The position numbers and the translations under genes were made by a program. From JBEISR01 sp044337705 (GTDB lineage: Bacteria; Planctomycetota; Planctomycetia; Pirellulales; Pirellulaceae), in assembly GCA_044337705.1 (NCBI GenBank), contig JBIINB010000005.1:1-64000 (forward strand): 64,000 bases of DNA, written 5' to 3'. Position 1 is the stretch's first letter. Every line of letters starts with the position of its first letter. Below the pieces are notes generated by a model. It did not search any database and was not told where the DNA came from. It worked only from the letters and a program-made list of their open reading frames with translations. Positions 36,349 through 45,644 of this stretch are shown here, piece by piece.

Positions 36349-37677
36349 TTACGCCTGTGCCAAACTGGAGTCGGGTGGCGAGTGCTGCAGTCGCATTCTA
36401 CGCACTTGCCGATGATTTGCAGCGAGGACCTTAAACAGAACTTGGTCGACCTTGACTTCCAGGCCTTCTTCCGGGATTCTTCCAAGCCTAGAGATTAGAA
36501 GACCACCTAGGGATATGTAATCCTCGCCAAGCGGTAGATTCCATCCCAGTTTGCTGTTGATTTCGGCCACTGCCACACGCCCTTCGGCTTCAACCCAATC
36601 GTGCGTCTCATCATAGACGATCTGATTTGCTTCTTCTTCGTCCGCTTCGTCTGCAATCTCTCCGACAATTTCTTCAAGTGCATCCTCGATAGTCACAACG
36701 CCTACTGTCTGCTGGTATTCGTCGACCACGATCGCCATATGATTGCGTTTGTGCAGGAAGTCTCTAAGAAGTTCATTGATCAACCGATTTCCGGGGATGC
36801 GCCATGCCTCCCTCAACAATTTCCTGAGCCTGTCTCGGTCGATCGGTTGAGAATCGGAAATCGAACCTAGCAGATCCTTGACGAAGAGAATGCCGAGAAT
36901 GTTGTCGAGTGATCCCTGGTAGATCGGAATACGAGTCCTACGCGAATCGATCACACTGGCGAGGATCAATGATGGGTCCAAATCGATATCGATCGCATCG
37001 ATATCGCTACGGGGAGTCATGATGGAGGCGACTTCACGTTCATCGAGGTTCATGACCCCTTGGATCATGTCGCGAATGCCTGATCCCACCAGTCCCTCGC
37101 GTTCTCCAGCATGGACGATCGTTCGGATTTCATCTTCAAGTGATTCTTCGGCGAAATCCTCATCCAATGGCTGGTCGCTCAGTCTTGATCCGATCCACTG
37201 AAAAAAATCTCCCAGCGTCGTCAGGGGCCTGAAGAGTCTCGCGACTAATTTCCAGAAAGGCCAGGTGTAGAAAAGAAACCGGGTGGCTCCCGCGCGAAAC
37301 ATCACCCTAGGCAACCAGTCCTGAACGAACAGCAGCGCCCAAGTGGCAAGGATCACGGCGACTACGATCGGAAACCTCTGAGCCTGGAAGGCCGACTTGC
37401 CCTGATCCTCCTGGAACCAGTGGAAAATCTGCCCCAGCCAGAGGAAGCCAAGCCCGATGAGAAGTACGTTGCCAAGCCATGAGAGATATCGTGCCGCAGC
37501 GACGGCCTCATCTTGCAAGTCGAGAATATCCCCGAAGCGATCGCGGCGTCCTCGAAGTCTGCAGAAAGACTCTAGAGACCTTCCCGAAAAATTTCCCAGA
37601 ACCTGGGCCCCAAAACCACCGATCAGCGAGAGCAACGCTCCGAAAACCATCCAAGCTGGGAACTCCGTGGAGGTCAT
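36349..37677 (-). CDS. CorC/HlyC-type membrane protein with CBS domains
   Basis: A 442-residue protein. The N-terminus has about four hydrophobic segments but diverges from the standard DUF21/CNNM domain. A cytoplasmic part follows: an EREGLVGSGIRDMIQGVMNL stretch, a CBS pair (about residues 215-340, with MTPRSDIDAIDI and VGVVTIEDALEEIVGEI) and a CorC_HlyC transporter-associated domain (about 355-430, with VEAEGRVAVAEINSKLG). Such proteins are linked to Mg2+/Co2+ transport and to CBS-mediated adenosine-nucleotide sensing. The gene start overlaps the ybeY stop (ATGA). In many bacteria a CorC-like gene directly follows ybeY, which supports this assignment. Confidence 0.88.
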   Translation of the reverse strand: MTSTEFPAWMVFGALLSLIGGFGAQVLGNFSGRSLESFCRLRGRRDRFGDILDLQDEAVAAARYLSWLGNVLLIGLGFLWLGQIFHWFQEDQGKSAFQAQRFPIVVAVILATWALLFVQDWLPRVMFRAGATRFLFYTWPFWKLVARLFRPLTTLGDFFQWIGSRLSDQPLDEDFAEESLEDEIRTIVHAGEREGLVGSGIRDMIQGVMNLDEREVASIMTPRSDIDAIDIDLDPSLILASVIDSRRTRIPIYQGSLDNILGILFVKDLLGSISDSQPIDRDRLRKLLREAWRIPGNRLINELLRDFLHKRNHMAIVVDEYQQTVGVVTIEDALEEIVGEIADEADEEEANQIVYDETHDWVEAEGRVAVAEINSKLGWNLPLGEDYISLGGLLISRLGRIPEEGLEVKVDQVLFKVLAANHRQVRRMRLQHSPPDSSLAQA

Positions 37678-38198
37678 CGAACAGGCTCCTGGCTATCGTT
37701 CCCAGAGGTCGGAATGTCGTGGCCCCAAGTAAATCGCTCCATACCATCCAGATAAGCCGTGGGACAGCCTGCTAATTTCAAGTAGTGATATTCGGCTCGC
37801 TTCATCTTCTCCAGGCCTGCTGGATCGTGATCGTCATAACCAAGCAGGTGAAGCATACCATGGATCAGATAAAGCATCAGTTCCCAATGCGCGGTCCATC
37901 CCTCCTGCTCCGCAACGCGCTTCGCAACATCCCAGCACGCGATCAGTTCCGCCTCCAGTCGCTCCCCATCCCCCAAAAGGAAACTAAGGCTGTCGGTGGT
38001 GTAGTGATGCTGCAAATGGCGAGCATTCAGTTGATGCATCGTCTGGTCGTCGACAATCGCAACGCTTATTTCGCATTGCCGATATCCGGCATCGCCAGCA
38101 ATCTTCCTGAGGATTTCCGATACCTCTTCGTTGCTCCAGCTGGCATCCCGTTCGCCATGCAGCCAGGACCACTCGACCACCATCGCTGAATCAGTCAC
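37674..38198 (-). CDS. ybeY: Endoribonuclease YbeY, rRNA maturation factor
   Basis: A 174-residue zinc-dependent RNase that processes 16S rRNA 3' ends and helps ribosome quality control. The metal motif is HGMLHLLGYDDHDP (His113, His117, His124), and the TTDSLSFLLGD stretch precedes it as in the family. The N-terminus carries an extra 10-15 residues and the C-terminus about 35 residues beyond the core, which makes it somewhat long. Overlaps on both sides (4 bases with the HD protein gene, 4 with the CorC-like gene) place it inside a tight operon with phoH, the conserved bacterial arrangement. Confidence 0.95.
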   Translation of the reverse strand: MTDSAMVVEWSWLHGERDASWSNEEVSEILRKIAGDAGYRQCEISVAIVDDQTMHQLNARHLQHHYTTDSLSFLLGDGERLEAELIACWDVAKRVAEQEGWTAHWELMLYLIHGMLHLLGYDDHDPAGLEKMKRAEYHYLKLAGCPTAYLDGMERFTWGHDIPTSGNDSQEPVR

Positions 38199-40555
38199 GA
38201 GGAGCCTCCCGATTGGGTCGGGTACTTGATTCTGCCATGGTAGATGGCAATCAAGCTTTTAACCAGACTCAGTCGAATCTCAGCCAATTGATGCAAAGTC
38301 AATTGGCACTCGTCGAACTGCCCATCGGCCAATCTTCGGTTGGCCAGATCTTCCACAAGCCCTTGGATTCTGGATGGCGTCGGTTCCACTAGCGTTCTTG
38401 CGGCGCTTTCGACGGCATCGGCAAGCATTAGCACGGCCGCTTCCCGAGTCTGGGGTTTTGGACCAGGGTATCGATAATCGATATCCGACAGTTCGTCTTC
38501 AATTCCTGAATCCTTAAGTCGCTTGGCAGCCCTTTTATAAAAGTACTCGACCAGCGTGGTCCCATGATGCTGCTCGATGAAATCGATCACCGATTGCGGT
38601 AAATGGTGCTGCCTAGCCAAGTCGGCTCCATCTTTCACGTGTGCCACGATGATTAAGGTGCTCATCGCTGGTTGCAGACCGTCGTGGGGATTGGATCCAG
38701 GGGACTGGTTTTCTACGAAATACTGGGGCTGAAACATCTTGCCGATATCATGAAAGTAGGCTCCAACACGGACTAGCAGCCCATTGGCGCCAATATGATC
38801 TGCTGCAGCCTCTCCCAAGGCAGCCACGTTGATCGAATGGTTGTAGGTGCCGGGGGCTTTCTGAGCCAACTGGCGTAGAATCGGATGGCTGGCATCCCCC
38901 AGCTCCAGGAGACTCAGATCCGTCATCGCCTCAAAGGCCCGCTCCACCAAGGGCAGGAGACCGGTCATAAGTGCCCCAGCCAGAAGGGCGAACAGGGAGT
39001 TTCTGAACAGTGGAGTCATCCAGTAAGGCATCCGAAAGGAGACCGCACTGGCAGTTCCAGCAGATGCGTTTTGCGATCCCCTGACCATCGAAACAGTTAG
39101 GATCTGATCTTCCATCAGCATCGCTGCCAGAGTCGCCAAGAAAACGATCGCTGCAGCACAGAGCCCGACAACCATCAAGCGAGTCCGATTGCGAATGCGG
39201 CCTGTAAAGAGCACGATTGAGCCGGCGGCAGCCCAAAGCACCACCAATTCGCCTACCGACCATCCGCTGATCAGAGTTGCGATCAGAGTGATCACCAGCA
39301 TCAAGATCAGCCCCAACGAACGACCGTACGCGATGACGGCGGTGAATGCCGCAAGGGAAATCACCAGGACTTCGGCTCGCCAAGGGTCTTTCGAAAAGAT
39401 GTTTGCAAGCACAATAGCGATCGAAACGAAGGCAACCAGCCTCGCCAATTCGTCCGCTTCCTGGAAGCGAGCTTTTAGCCCCAACCAGTCGATACAGAGC
39501 CCCACGAACAGCAAGGCTCCGATGAATACTAGAAACAAACCGACGGTTCGAAGAAGGCGATCCACCCAGTTGCGGCTTTGCCGCAACCATTCCACATGCT
39601 CCTGACGCAATAGATCGAGGTCTTCGTAATTCAAAGGCCGTTCGGCGGCAGCCAGAGGGGTCACCCCTGGCAGAAAGGACACCATCACCTCCTGTACCTG
39701 GTCGACCGCCGCTTTTCTCGCCGCGTCGCTGAGGTCATTCCGATAGACCAACGTCTCGGGTAAGCGGGGTACGGCATACCGGTGAATCGCCTGTGCAAGT
39801 TGATTGGAATAGGGTGCCGTCAGGCAGTCTTTTAGTTGATCCTTCAGTCGCGTTAGCAAAAGCGGGACATGATGGCTGGTTCTTAGATCGTCGATGCTCT
39901 CTTCGCTGGTCTTTCCATCTTTTCCAAGGACCTGGATGAGTCGCTGATTCCCTTCTTCCAGTCCATGCCCCAGCTTCTTCAGCACGCCCCGAGTCTCCAT
40001 GGGCTGCATCGCTGCCTCCAGTGCGTGATCCAGACCGGCTCGCTGCTCCTTGGTCGCCATCCCCTCCCGTATTGTCTGAATCAATGCCTGCCGGTCGGCA
40101 GGGCTCAGCTCACTTCGATCCTCCGTATCCAGCGGGATGAACTCAGCCACTGCTTCCAGGAGCTGATCGGGATCCTGGGTATCGGCTATGCGAAGCACCC
40201 GATCCTTGATCGCGCCACGCAGTTGCACGAGAGCCTGCGGGCGGTTTTCGTAGATGCATTGCACCTCCCGTCGCCGCTGATTCCTCTCGACGGCCGTGCG
40301 AAGCAGGTCCGGGCGTTGGAAGGAGATCCGGGGAACCAAGGATCTTCCCGGAACATCCCCAATACGATAGGCAAATGGTGGGTTCCAGGCCCCGGTCAAT
40401 GCCCAAAGAAGGGCAAAGACGCAGAACGATATGGCCAATTGCTGCAACGTCAGACGCTTCAGCAACCAACTCTTCCAGCGATCCCAGGACGATGGCCCAG
40501 TCTGAAGGGACGCGACGCGTTCACTTCGCGTCTTCTTGGGCGTTGAGATAGTCAT
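38195..40555 (-). CDS. pgpH: 7TM-HD phosphohydrolase (YqfF/PgpH-like)
   Basis: A 786-residue membrane protein. After one N-terminal helix (about residue 35-50) comes a long extracytoplasmic 7TMR-HDED domain to about residue 330, then seven transmembrane helices (about 335-540), then a cytoplasmic HD domain with HSINVAALGEAAA, HDIGK near residue 602 and SVIDFIEQHHGTTLVEYFYKRA. PgpH of Listeria hydrolyses c-di-AMP to pApA; whether this homologue uses c-di-AMP is inferred, since no diadenylate cyclase gene is in the window. It sits between phoH and ybeY, the standard order in many phyla, 36 bases after phoH and overlapping ybeY. Confidence 0.92.
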   Translation of the reverse strand: MTISTPKKTRSERVASLQTGPSSWDRWKSWLLKRLTLQQLAISFCVFALLWALTGAWNPPFAYRIGDVPGRSLVPRISFQRPDLLRTAVERNQRRREVQCIYENRPQALVQLRGAIKDRVLRIADTQDPDQLLEAVAEFIPLDTEDRSELSPADRQALIQTIREGMATKEQRAGLDHALEAAMQPMETRGVLKKLGHGLEEGNQRLIQVLGKDGKTSEESIDDLRTSHHVPLLLTRLKDQLKDCLTAPYSNQLAQAIHRYAVPRLPETLVYRNDLSDAARKAAVDQVQEVMVSFLPGVTPLAAAERPLNYEDLDLLRQEHVEWLRQSRNWVDRLLRTVGLFLVFIGALLFVGLCIDWLGLKARFQEADELARLVAFVSIAIVLANIFSKDPWRAEVLVISLAAFTAVIAYGRSLGLILMLVITLIATLISGWSVGELVVLWAAAGSIVLFTGRIRNRTRLMVVGLCAAAIVFLATLAAMLMEDQILTVSMVRGSQNASAGTASAVSFRMPYWMTPLFRNSLFALLAGALMTGLLPLVERAFEAMTDLSLLELGDASHPILRQLAQKAPGTYNHSINVAALGEAAADHIGANGLLVRVGAYFHDIGKMFQPQYFVENQSPGSNPHDGLQPAMSTLIIVAHVKDGADLARQHHLPQSVIDFIEQHHGTTLVEYFYKRAAKRLKDSGIEDELSDIDYRYPGPKPQTREAAVLMLADAVESAARTLVEPTPSRIQGLVEDLANRRLADGQFDECQLTLHQLAEIRLSLVKSLIAIYHGRIKYPTQSGGSS

Positions 40556-40591
40556 CGAATCTCGAAACTCGCCAGCGCGTGCATGATTCGA

Positions 40592-41605
40592 TCAGAGCCC
40601 TTGCTCCATGCCTCCAGATGGGGAATAGCCGGACGGTTGCGACGGATGCTCGTACGCCTTCACGATTCTGTGCACCAGAGCATGCCGCACGATATCTGCT
40701 TCCTGAAGCTTGGAAAAACCGATTCCAGAAATCCCTTTGAGCCTCTGCACCGCATCGCGAAGCCCACTGGTCACACCTTGTGGCAGGTCGATCTGAGAGA
40801 TGTCTCCGGAAATGACCATCTTAGCCCCCTCGCCCATTCGCGTCAGGAACATTTTCATCTGAGCGACAGTAGTATTCTGGGCTTCATCGAGGATGATGAA
40901 CGCGTGATTCAACGTTCGGCCTCGCATGTAAGCAAGCGGCACCACTTCGATGACTTCCTGTTCCATCAGGTACTTCGCCTGCTCGAACCCCATCATATCA
41001 TGAATCGCATCCAGCAACGGGCGCAGGTAGGGATTCAATTTGGCCTGCAGATCCCCCGGAAGGAAACCTAGACTTTCCCCTGCCTCTACCGCCGGGCGCA
41101 CCAGAACGATTTTTCGGACCTGTCTGGTTTTGAAAGCTTCCACTGCCATCGCCACCGCAAGATAGGTTTTGCCGCAGCCGGCAGGTCCAATGCAGAAAGT
41201 CATGTCATGCTGTCGAATCGTTTCGACGTAGCGCGCTTGCCCGTCGGTTCTCGGTACGATCCGCAACGTCGGATGATGGATCGACAGTTCCCTCTTTTCC
41301 GCCCCCACGAACGAGCCCATCGGCTTGGTGTGAGGCTCCGAAGACGAAGGAACCGACGTCACGATCGTGGCAGCGGCCGTCGGATTGCGATGACGCTCCA
41401 ACTGTTCGGTCGCCGATCGAACAGCTTCGGGGCTTCCGGATATCTTGATCAACCCAGCTCGGTGGGTGATCGAAACACCAAACTCCTGCTTGATCTGTCG
41501 GAGGTTTTGGTCATGCGGACCAAACATGCGAAGCACCGTCTCCGGGTCAGAGATCTGCAAGGTGGCTTCGGATATCCCTTGGTTTTCGTCCACTCCACTC
41601 CTCAT
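40592..41605 (-). CDS. phoH: PhoH family ATPase
   Basis: A 337-residue PhoH-type ATPase with an N-terminal KH-like region (about residues 20-72), Walker A GPAGCGKT (140-147), the LVRPAVEAGESLGFLPGDL motif and Walker B FIILDEAQNTT. PhoH proteins are linked to phosphate starvation and RNA metabolism, and often to YbeY; the biochemical role is not settled. ATG 41605 is listed, yet AGGAG sits just before an in-frame GTG at 41593, which may be the real start (N-terminus MDENQG). It heads the operon phoH-pgpH-ybeY-corC-permease. Confidence 0.94.
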   Translation of the reverse strand: MRSGVDENQGISEATLQISDPETVLRMFGPHDQNLRQIKQEFGVSITHRAGLIKISGSPEAVRSATEQLERHRNPTAAATIVTSVPSSSEPHTKPMGSFVGAEKRELSIHHPTLRIVPRTDGQARYVETIRQHDMTFCIGPAGCGKTYLAVAMAVEAFKTRQVRKIVLVRPAVEAGESLGFLPGDLQAKLNPYLRPLLDAIHDMMGFEQAKYLMEQEVIEVVPLAYMRGRTLNHAFIILDEAQNTTVAQMKMFLTRMGEGAKMVISGDISQIDLPQGVTSGLRDAVQRLKGISGIGFSKLQEADIVRHALVHRIVKAYEHPSQPSGYSPSGGMEQGL

Positions 41606-41866
41606 TCAAAAAAACTTAGCCTCGAACCGCAGTGTTTCGCGAGGCACATGAAGGACTACAATCGCTGGGCACAGGTTCGTCTTGCAAGTGCCGAAAAGAG
41701 CAAAGCGATCCGATTCCTTTTACTTGTTGCTGAACTCCTGCATTGTACACCGATCTGCCATCACGGCCACCAAGCACTTCCGCTAGCTGGTGACAGAGGC
41801 TACAAGCTGCAAAGCAATACGGGTCGTCGTATCCCAATGAATTAGCCGCTGAGCCAGGCAACTTGG

Positions 41867-42841
41867 TTAAGGCCGCCACACCAAACCCGCGGCTAGGCTG
41901 TAATAGCCGACGACGCAGGCAGGAATGAGGGCATCGGTAATGTCCCAGATCCCACCCAGCCCGGGAAGCCAGCGGCTGCTATCCTTGATCCCCGAATAGC
42001 GTTTTACGGTCGACTCCAGCAAATCCCCCATCAACCCGGTGGCGAAAAGCAGAATTCCCATCAGTGCCGCACCCGCAACTTGCCACATCGAGGCTTGGCC
42101 GGCGACCAGTCCGGGAAGCCACCAGCCGAACCAGCAAAGCGACGCCAAGAGCGCCGTGATCGCCCCTCCCACCGCACCTTCCACGCTTTTTCCGGGACTG
42201 ATCGATGGACAGAGTTTGTTTCTTCCGAAGGCTTTTCCAAAAAAATAGGCTCCAACATCCGCAAGCTTGGTGACGGCAACCACCCCAATCCCAGCCAACA
42301 GACCAAACCAACTGGGTTCTATCTGTCTCAACAGCACCCAAAAGCTGATGGGAATGCCAATGTAACCCACCACGGATAACTGAATCAGCCAACGCTTCAC
42401 CGCAACGGCCCCCTCGTCTCCGTACCGGCGAAGCAGAAGCAGGCTGGCCGCACCAAATGCAGCCAACATGCCGGCAACCGGTAGGCCGGATGCACTCATC
42501 GGACACTCAGTAGGATAGGGCCGATTCATGATCCAACGATAGAACCAAGGCAGGGCAGTTGCGAGCATAGGAAGCATTGCCAGGGCCGCGGCTTGGTATC
42601 GATCAACCAACGCCTGCCCACCGGTGACTTGCTCAGAAGCAGAAAAATTTGAACCTTCTTCTTTTGCGGCCTGCGACAATGCCGAAGCCATCTCAAAGGC
42701 GGTCGCCCCCCCAAACATCATCAGCATCGGAATCAGCCAAATGCCATGTACCGATCCTATGGGGTACCAATGGTCCAGCGCCAGCGATAGAACGATGATT
42801 GCAATGAAGACTACCGAGCTGGCCAACCGTGCTGCGAGCAT
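41867..42841 (-). CDS. cdsA: Phosphatidate cytidylyltransferase
   Basis: A 324-residue membrane enzyme that makes CDP-diacylglycerol from phosphatidate and CTP. About eight hydrophobic helices are visible. The C-terminal signature reads STVKRYSGIKDSSRWLPGLG followed by GIWDITDALIP; the usual PGHGG is PGLGG and the usual DR dipeptide is DI, so two normally conserved residues differ while the KR, KD and both Asp positions are retained. ATG 42841 is chosen because GGGGA lies 6 bases upstream; a TTG at 42853 would add four residues. It is divergent from the site-2 protease gene. In many bacteria cdsA precedes rseP, so the neighbouring M50 gene recalls that pairing, though it lies on the other strand. 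Confidence 0.9.
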   Translation of the reverse strand: MLAARLASSVVFIAIIVLSLALDHWYPIGSVHGIWLIPMLMMFGGATAFEMASALSQAAKEEGSNFSASEQVTGGQALVDRYQAAALAMLPMLATALPWFYRWIMNRPYPTECPMSASGLPVAGMLAAFGAASLLLLRRYGDEGAVAVKRWLIQLSVVGYIGIPISFWVLLRQIEPSWFGLLAGIGVVAVTKLADVGAYFFGKAFGRNKLCPSISPGKSVEGAVGGAITALLASLCWFGWWLPGLVAGQASMWQVAGAALMGILLFATGLMGDLLESTVKRYSGIKDSSRWLPGLGGIWDITDALIPACVVGYYSLAAGLVWRP

Positions 42842-43104
42842 TCCAATCCCCAAAGAGACTAATCACTGGATCCTCCTCGTTGGCCACCAGAAATCGACCC
42901 GGTGCTGGTCGACGATTTCATGGAGAACTGGCACAATTCGGAGCTGACGGCGGGCCGAAAAGTGGCTCGGTTGCCTATACTGAGTAGACGGCCCGAACCG
43001 CGACCGATTTTAATCGCGCACTATTGGAAATCCTATCCCTGGAACCTATCGTCCAAAGCGGACAAGTGGCGTTCGGTTGCAAAGCACCATCATTGAGGTT
43101 TGGA

Positions 43105-44109
43105 ATGTCCAAAGGAGATGCACAAGCCTGGCGAGATTCTCGCCTTCCCGACGATTTCTTTCGAACGTCCACGCCTGCCAGCCCTTCTGGAGACGAGTCG
43201 ATCGACCAAAGCTCCCCCAGACGCCAGCCGTGGCGATTATGGCTTTTTTTGCTGACTCTGCTGTCTCTTTTCTGGACCGGTATCACCGCCTGGTCACCGC
43301 TGGTTGCTCTGGAAGAGGTATTCAGCAACCAATCTTGGATGGTTGTCCGACGGATGGCACTTGCCAACTGGGTGTCGGCAGCAATTTTTGCCTGCAGCCT
43401 TCTGGCTATCCTGACTGCCCACGAATTAGGCCATTACTTCATGGCAAGGTACTACCGCGTCCGTGCAACCCCTCCCATCTTCATCCCATTTCCGTTCATG
43501 CCCTTCGGAACTTTGGGTGCCGTGATCGCAATGGATGGAAGACAGGCTAATCGCAAAGAAATCTTCGATATCGGCTTGGCCGGTCCGCTGGCCGGACTGG
43601 CGCTCATCGTGCCCATCCTAATCCTCGGCATGCTCACCCAATTCGCCCCTGGCTTCGTTCCGCAAGCCTCCTTCCAACTCGGGCAACCTCTCCTGGTTCA
43701 GTGGGCGGCTCAATGGCTGAACCCCGCAGTCGTTGCCAATCGCGCCGGCATTCCGAACACGGAACTCAATCCATTCCTGATGGCCGCCTGGACAGGCCTT
43801 TTGGTGACAGGTTTGAACATGATTCCAATGAGCCAACTGGATGGAGGCCATGTGATTTTTGGCTTGTTGGGGCGGAGGAGCAAATGGTTCGCCTACGGAG
43901 CGTACGCCGCCTGCGTGTCCTACCTCATCTGGACACGGCAGCCTATGTTCGTCCTCATGCTGTTGCTCATCCTGGCCATCGGAATCAAACATCCACCCAG
44001 CCGCGATGATACGACTCCCCTGGGCTGGTTCCGACAATGCCTCGGGTGGTGCTGCCTGGTGCTCCCTTTGCTTTGCGTGCCGGCAGTTCCCCTGGAAGTT
44101 CTGCTGTGA
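43105..44109 (+). CDS. Site-2 protease family (M50) intramembrane metalloprotease
   Basis: A 334-residue membrane protease. ATG 43105 has GAGG 6 bases upstream. The zinc motif HELGH (residues 106-110) lies in the second hydrophobic helix, followed by ARYYRVRATPPIFIPFPFMP, and the third ligand is supplied by NMIPMSQLDGGH near residue 245. The FGTLGAVIAMDG segment is typical of the subgroup of membrane M50 proteases without a PDZ domain, as here. Known members cut single-pass anti-sigma factors or signal peptides; the target cannot be guessed. About 35 N-terminal residues form a hydrophilic cytoplasmic extension. It is transcribed away from cdsA. Confidence 0.9.
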   Translation: MSKGDAQAWRDSRLPDDFFRTSTPASPSGDESIDQSSPRRQPWRLWLFLLTLLSLFWTGITAWSPLVALEEVFSNQSWMVVRRMALANWVSAAIFACSLLAILTAHELGHYFMARYYRVRATPPIFIPFPFMPFGTLGAVIAMDGRQANRKEIFDIGLAGPLAGLALIVPILILGMLTQFAPGFVPQASFQLGQPLLVQWAAQWLNPAVVANRAGIPNTELNPFLMAAWTGLLVTGLNMIPMSQLDGGHVIFGLLGRRSKWFAYGAYAACVSYLIWTRQPMFVLMLLLILAIGIKHPPSRDDTTPLGWFRQCLGWCCLVLPLLCVPAVPLEVLL

Positions 44110-44130
44110 TTGGGATCACAGATTGCGAAA

Positions 44131-44310
44131 CTCTCCACCGACTGGTGGCGGTGGCAACAAAGAACTGGACAGCTCGCTTACGGTAGCCACCATCGCTAGG
44201 TGGTATGTCATCCCGATGAAGCGTAAGGCATGGCTCTCCACCAACTAGTGGTTATGGCTGCATAGAGCTGTGTCGGTCGCTTGCGTTAGCCACCATCGCT
44301 AGGCGATAGG
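44131..44310. repeat. Two-copy tandem repeat, 103-base period, with internal hairpins
   Basis: CTCTCCACC at 44131 recurs at 44234, and the exact 17-mer TAGCCACCATCGCTAGG at 44184-44200 recurs at 44287-44303, both 103 bases apart; the sequence between is diverged. Each unit can fold locally, for example CCACC(ATCGCTA)GGTGG in the first copy. It lies between convergent genes (44110-44379). Confidence 0.7.
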
Positions 44311-44379
44311 AGTTTCCAGCACCACACCGGACCAACGGTGGATGTTCTCTTCGCCCCCTCAGTCGAGCAGCATCCTGCC

Positions 44380-45612
44380 CTACCAACGATCCTGGGAACC
44401 AGAAAGTTGCTGCTCCATCGAATCGGCTTGCCAAGCCAGTGAGGCAATGGTTTCCAGAAGCTGGTTGACGGTCAATGAGCCAAGGGTCAAGTTCGATCGA
44501 ATCACCAATAGTTCGGAAGATCCCGTTTGCATCAGCGAGAAGCCGCCATGCAACAGGTGCTGATTCATTCGAAGCATCGTTGCCGCATTGGAGGGATTCA
44601 TCGGACCGCAGACAGTCCAAAGCCCCACGTACTCGTCGCCCTGATCGCTCTTAAGTCCAAAGTCCACTTTGACCTGCTGCCGACGAAACTGCCCCAGGGG
44701 AACATTCACCAAAAGATCATGGCCATTGCTGTTGACTTTCCAGCCGCGTTCGATCGCTGCCCTCTCAAGAAAACTTGTCGCCTGCTGGAGACTCAGGTTG
44801 GGATCGTTCAGCGAATCCACCGCCGACTCTTTCGTCGCCCTTCCTGGTTCTTGAGCAGCCGCCTTCGACACATCCGGAAATTCGACAGGAGACCGACGCT
44901 CCGGTTGCGACGGCATACGCCCCCCCATCCGCTCAGACATCTTCGCATCAATCGCCCGCTCCACCTCCTCAGGTGGCGTGATACTGGAGATGACAAACTG
45001 AACCAGCTCCAAGCCATAACGAGAAAACTCACCTGCTAATTTCACCCGCGCTGCCGCCGCCACTTCGTCAAACTTTTCCGGAAGCTGCAGCAAAGGGACG
45101 TTGGCTGTAGAGAGGAAATCGGTCAGCCCAGAGACAACCGAGTCCCGGAGGAAATCGTTGATCTCTTGCGTTGTGATCTTCCCCTGGGTTCCAACTAGGC
45201 TGTTAACTAAAAGGGATGCGTCCGACACCCGATAAGCAAACTTGCCGAAGCCTCTAAGACGAACGGCGCCAAAGTCGGGATCCCGGATCATGATCGGCTG
45301 TCGTGTTCCCCAACGCTGATCATGAAAAATCTGTTTGGCCACGAAGTAGACGCAAGCCTGAAATGGAGACTTCTCCCAGGGTGCATTGAGCATCTTAGAG
45401 AGGATGGGAATGTTGGAGGTAGTCAGACGGTGCACGCCCGGCCCAAAGCGATCCATCGCCTTTCCCTCGCGGAAGAATATCGCTTCTTGATTCTGCTGCA
45501 CAACCAACTGAGCCCCATAAACGATCGCCGCCGTCCCACTCTCGGGCATGCGAGCCACCAACGCCTGATTGCTGGGGTCGTTGAAATCGATCACTTCCAG
45601 TCGCAATACCAT
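44380..45612 (-). CDS. SPFH-domain protein with a C-terminal YbjN-like domain
   Basis: A 410-residue protein. The first 240 residues are an SPFH/band-7 domain of the YdjI type: ALVARMPESGTAAIVYGAQL, an FGPGVHRLTTSNIP segment and LELVQFVISSITPPEEVERAI. A Pro/Glu-rich linker (about 255-300) leads to a C-terminal alpha/beta domain (about 305-395) whose pattern GWKVNSNGHDLLVNVPLG ... RMNQHLLHGGFSLM ... ELLVIRSNLT resembles YbjN or secretion-chaperone folds; this second match is weaker. No transmembrane helix is seen, so membrane association would be peripheral. ATG 45612 is preferred, with GAGAGGG 7 bases upstream, over ATG 45618. It follows a small helical protein gene by 32 bases. Confidence 0.82.
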   Translation of the reverse strand: MVLRLEVIDFNDPSNQALVARMPESGTAAIVYGAQLVVQQNQEAIFFREGKAMDRFGPGVHRLTTSNIPILSKMLNAPWEKSPFQACVYFVAKQIFHDQRWGTRQPIMIRDPDFGAVRLRGFGKFAYRVSDASLLVNSLVGTQGKITTQEINDFLRDSVVSGLTDFLSTANVPLLQLPEKFDEVAAAARVKLAGEFSRYGLELVQFVISSITPPEEVERAIDAKMSERMGGRMPSQPERRSPVEFPDVSKAAAQEPGRATKESAVDSLNDPNLSLQQATSFLERAAIERGWKVNSNGHDLLVNVPLGQFRRQQVKVDFGLKSDQGDEYVGLWTVCGPMNPSNAATMLRMNQHLLHGGFSLMQTGSSELLVIRSNLTLGSLTVNQLLETIASLAWQADSMEQQLSGSQDRW

Positions 45613-45644
45613 AGCCATTCCCTCTCTTGACAGTGGCGTTTGCC

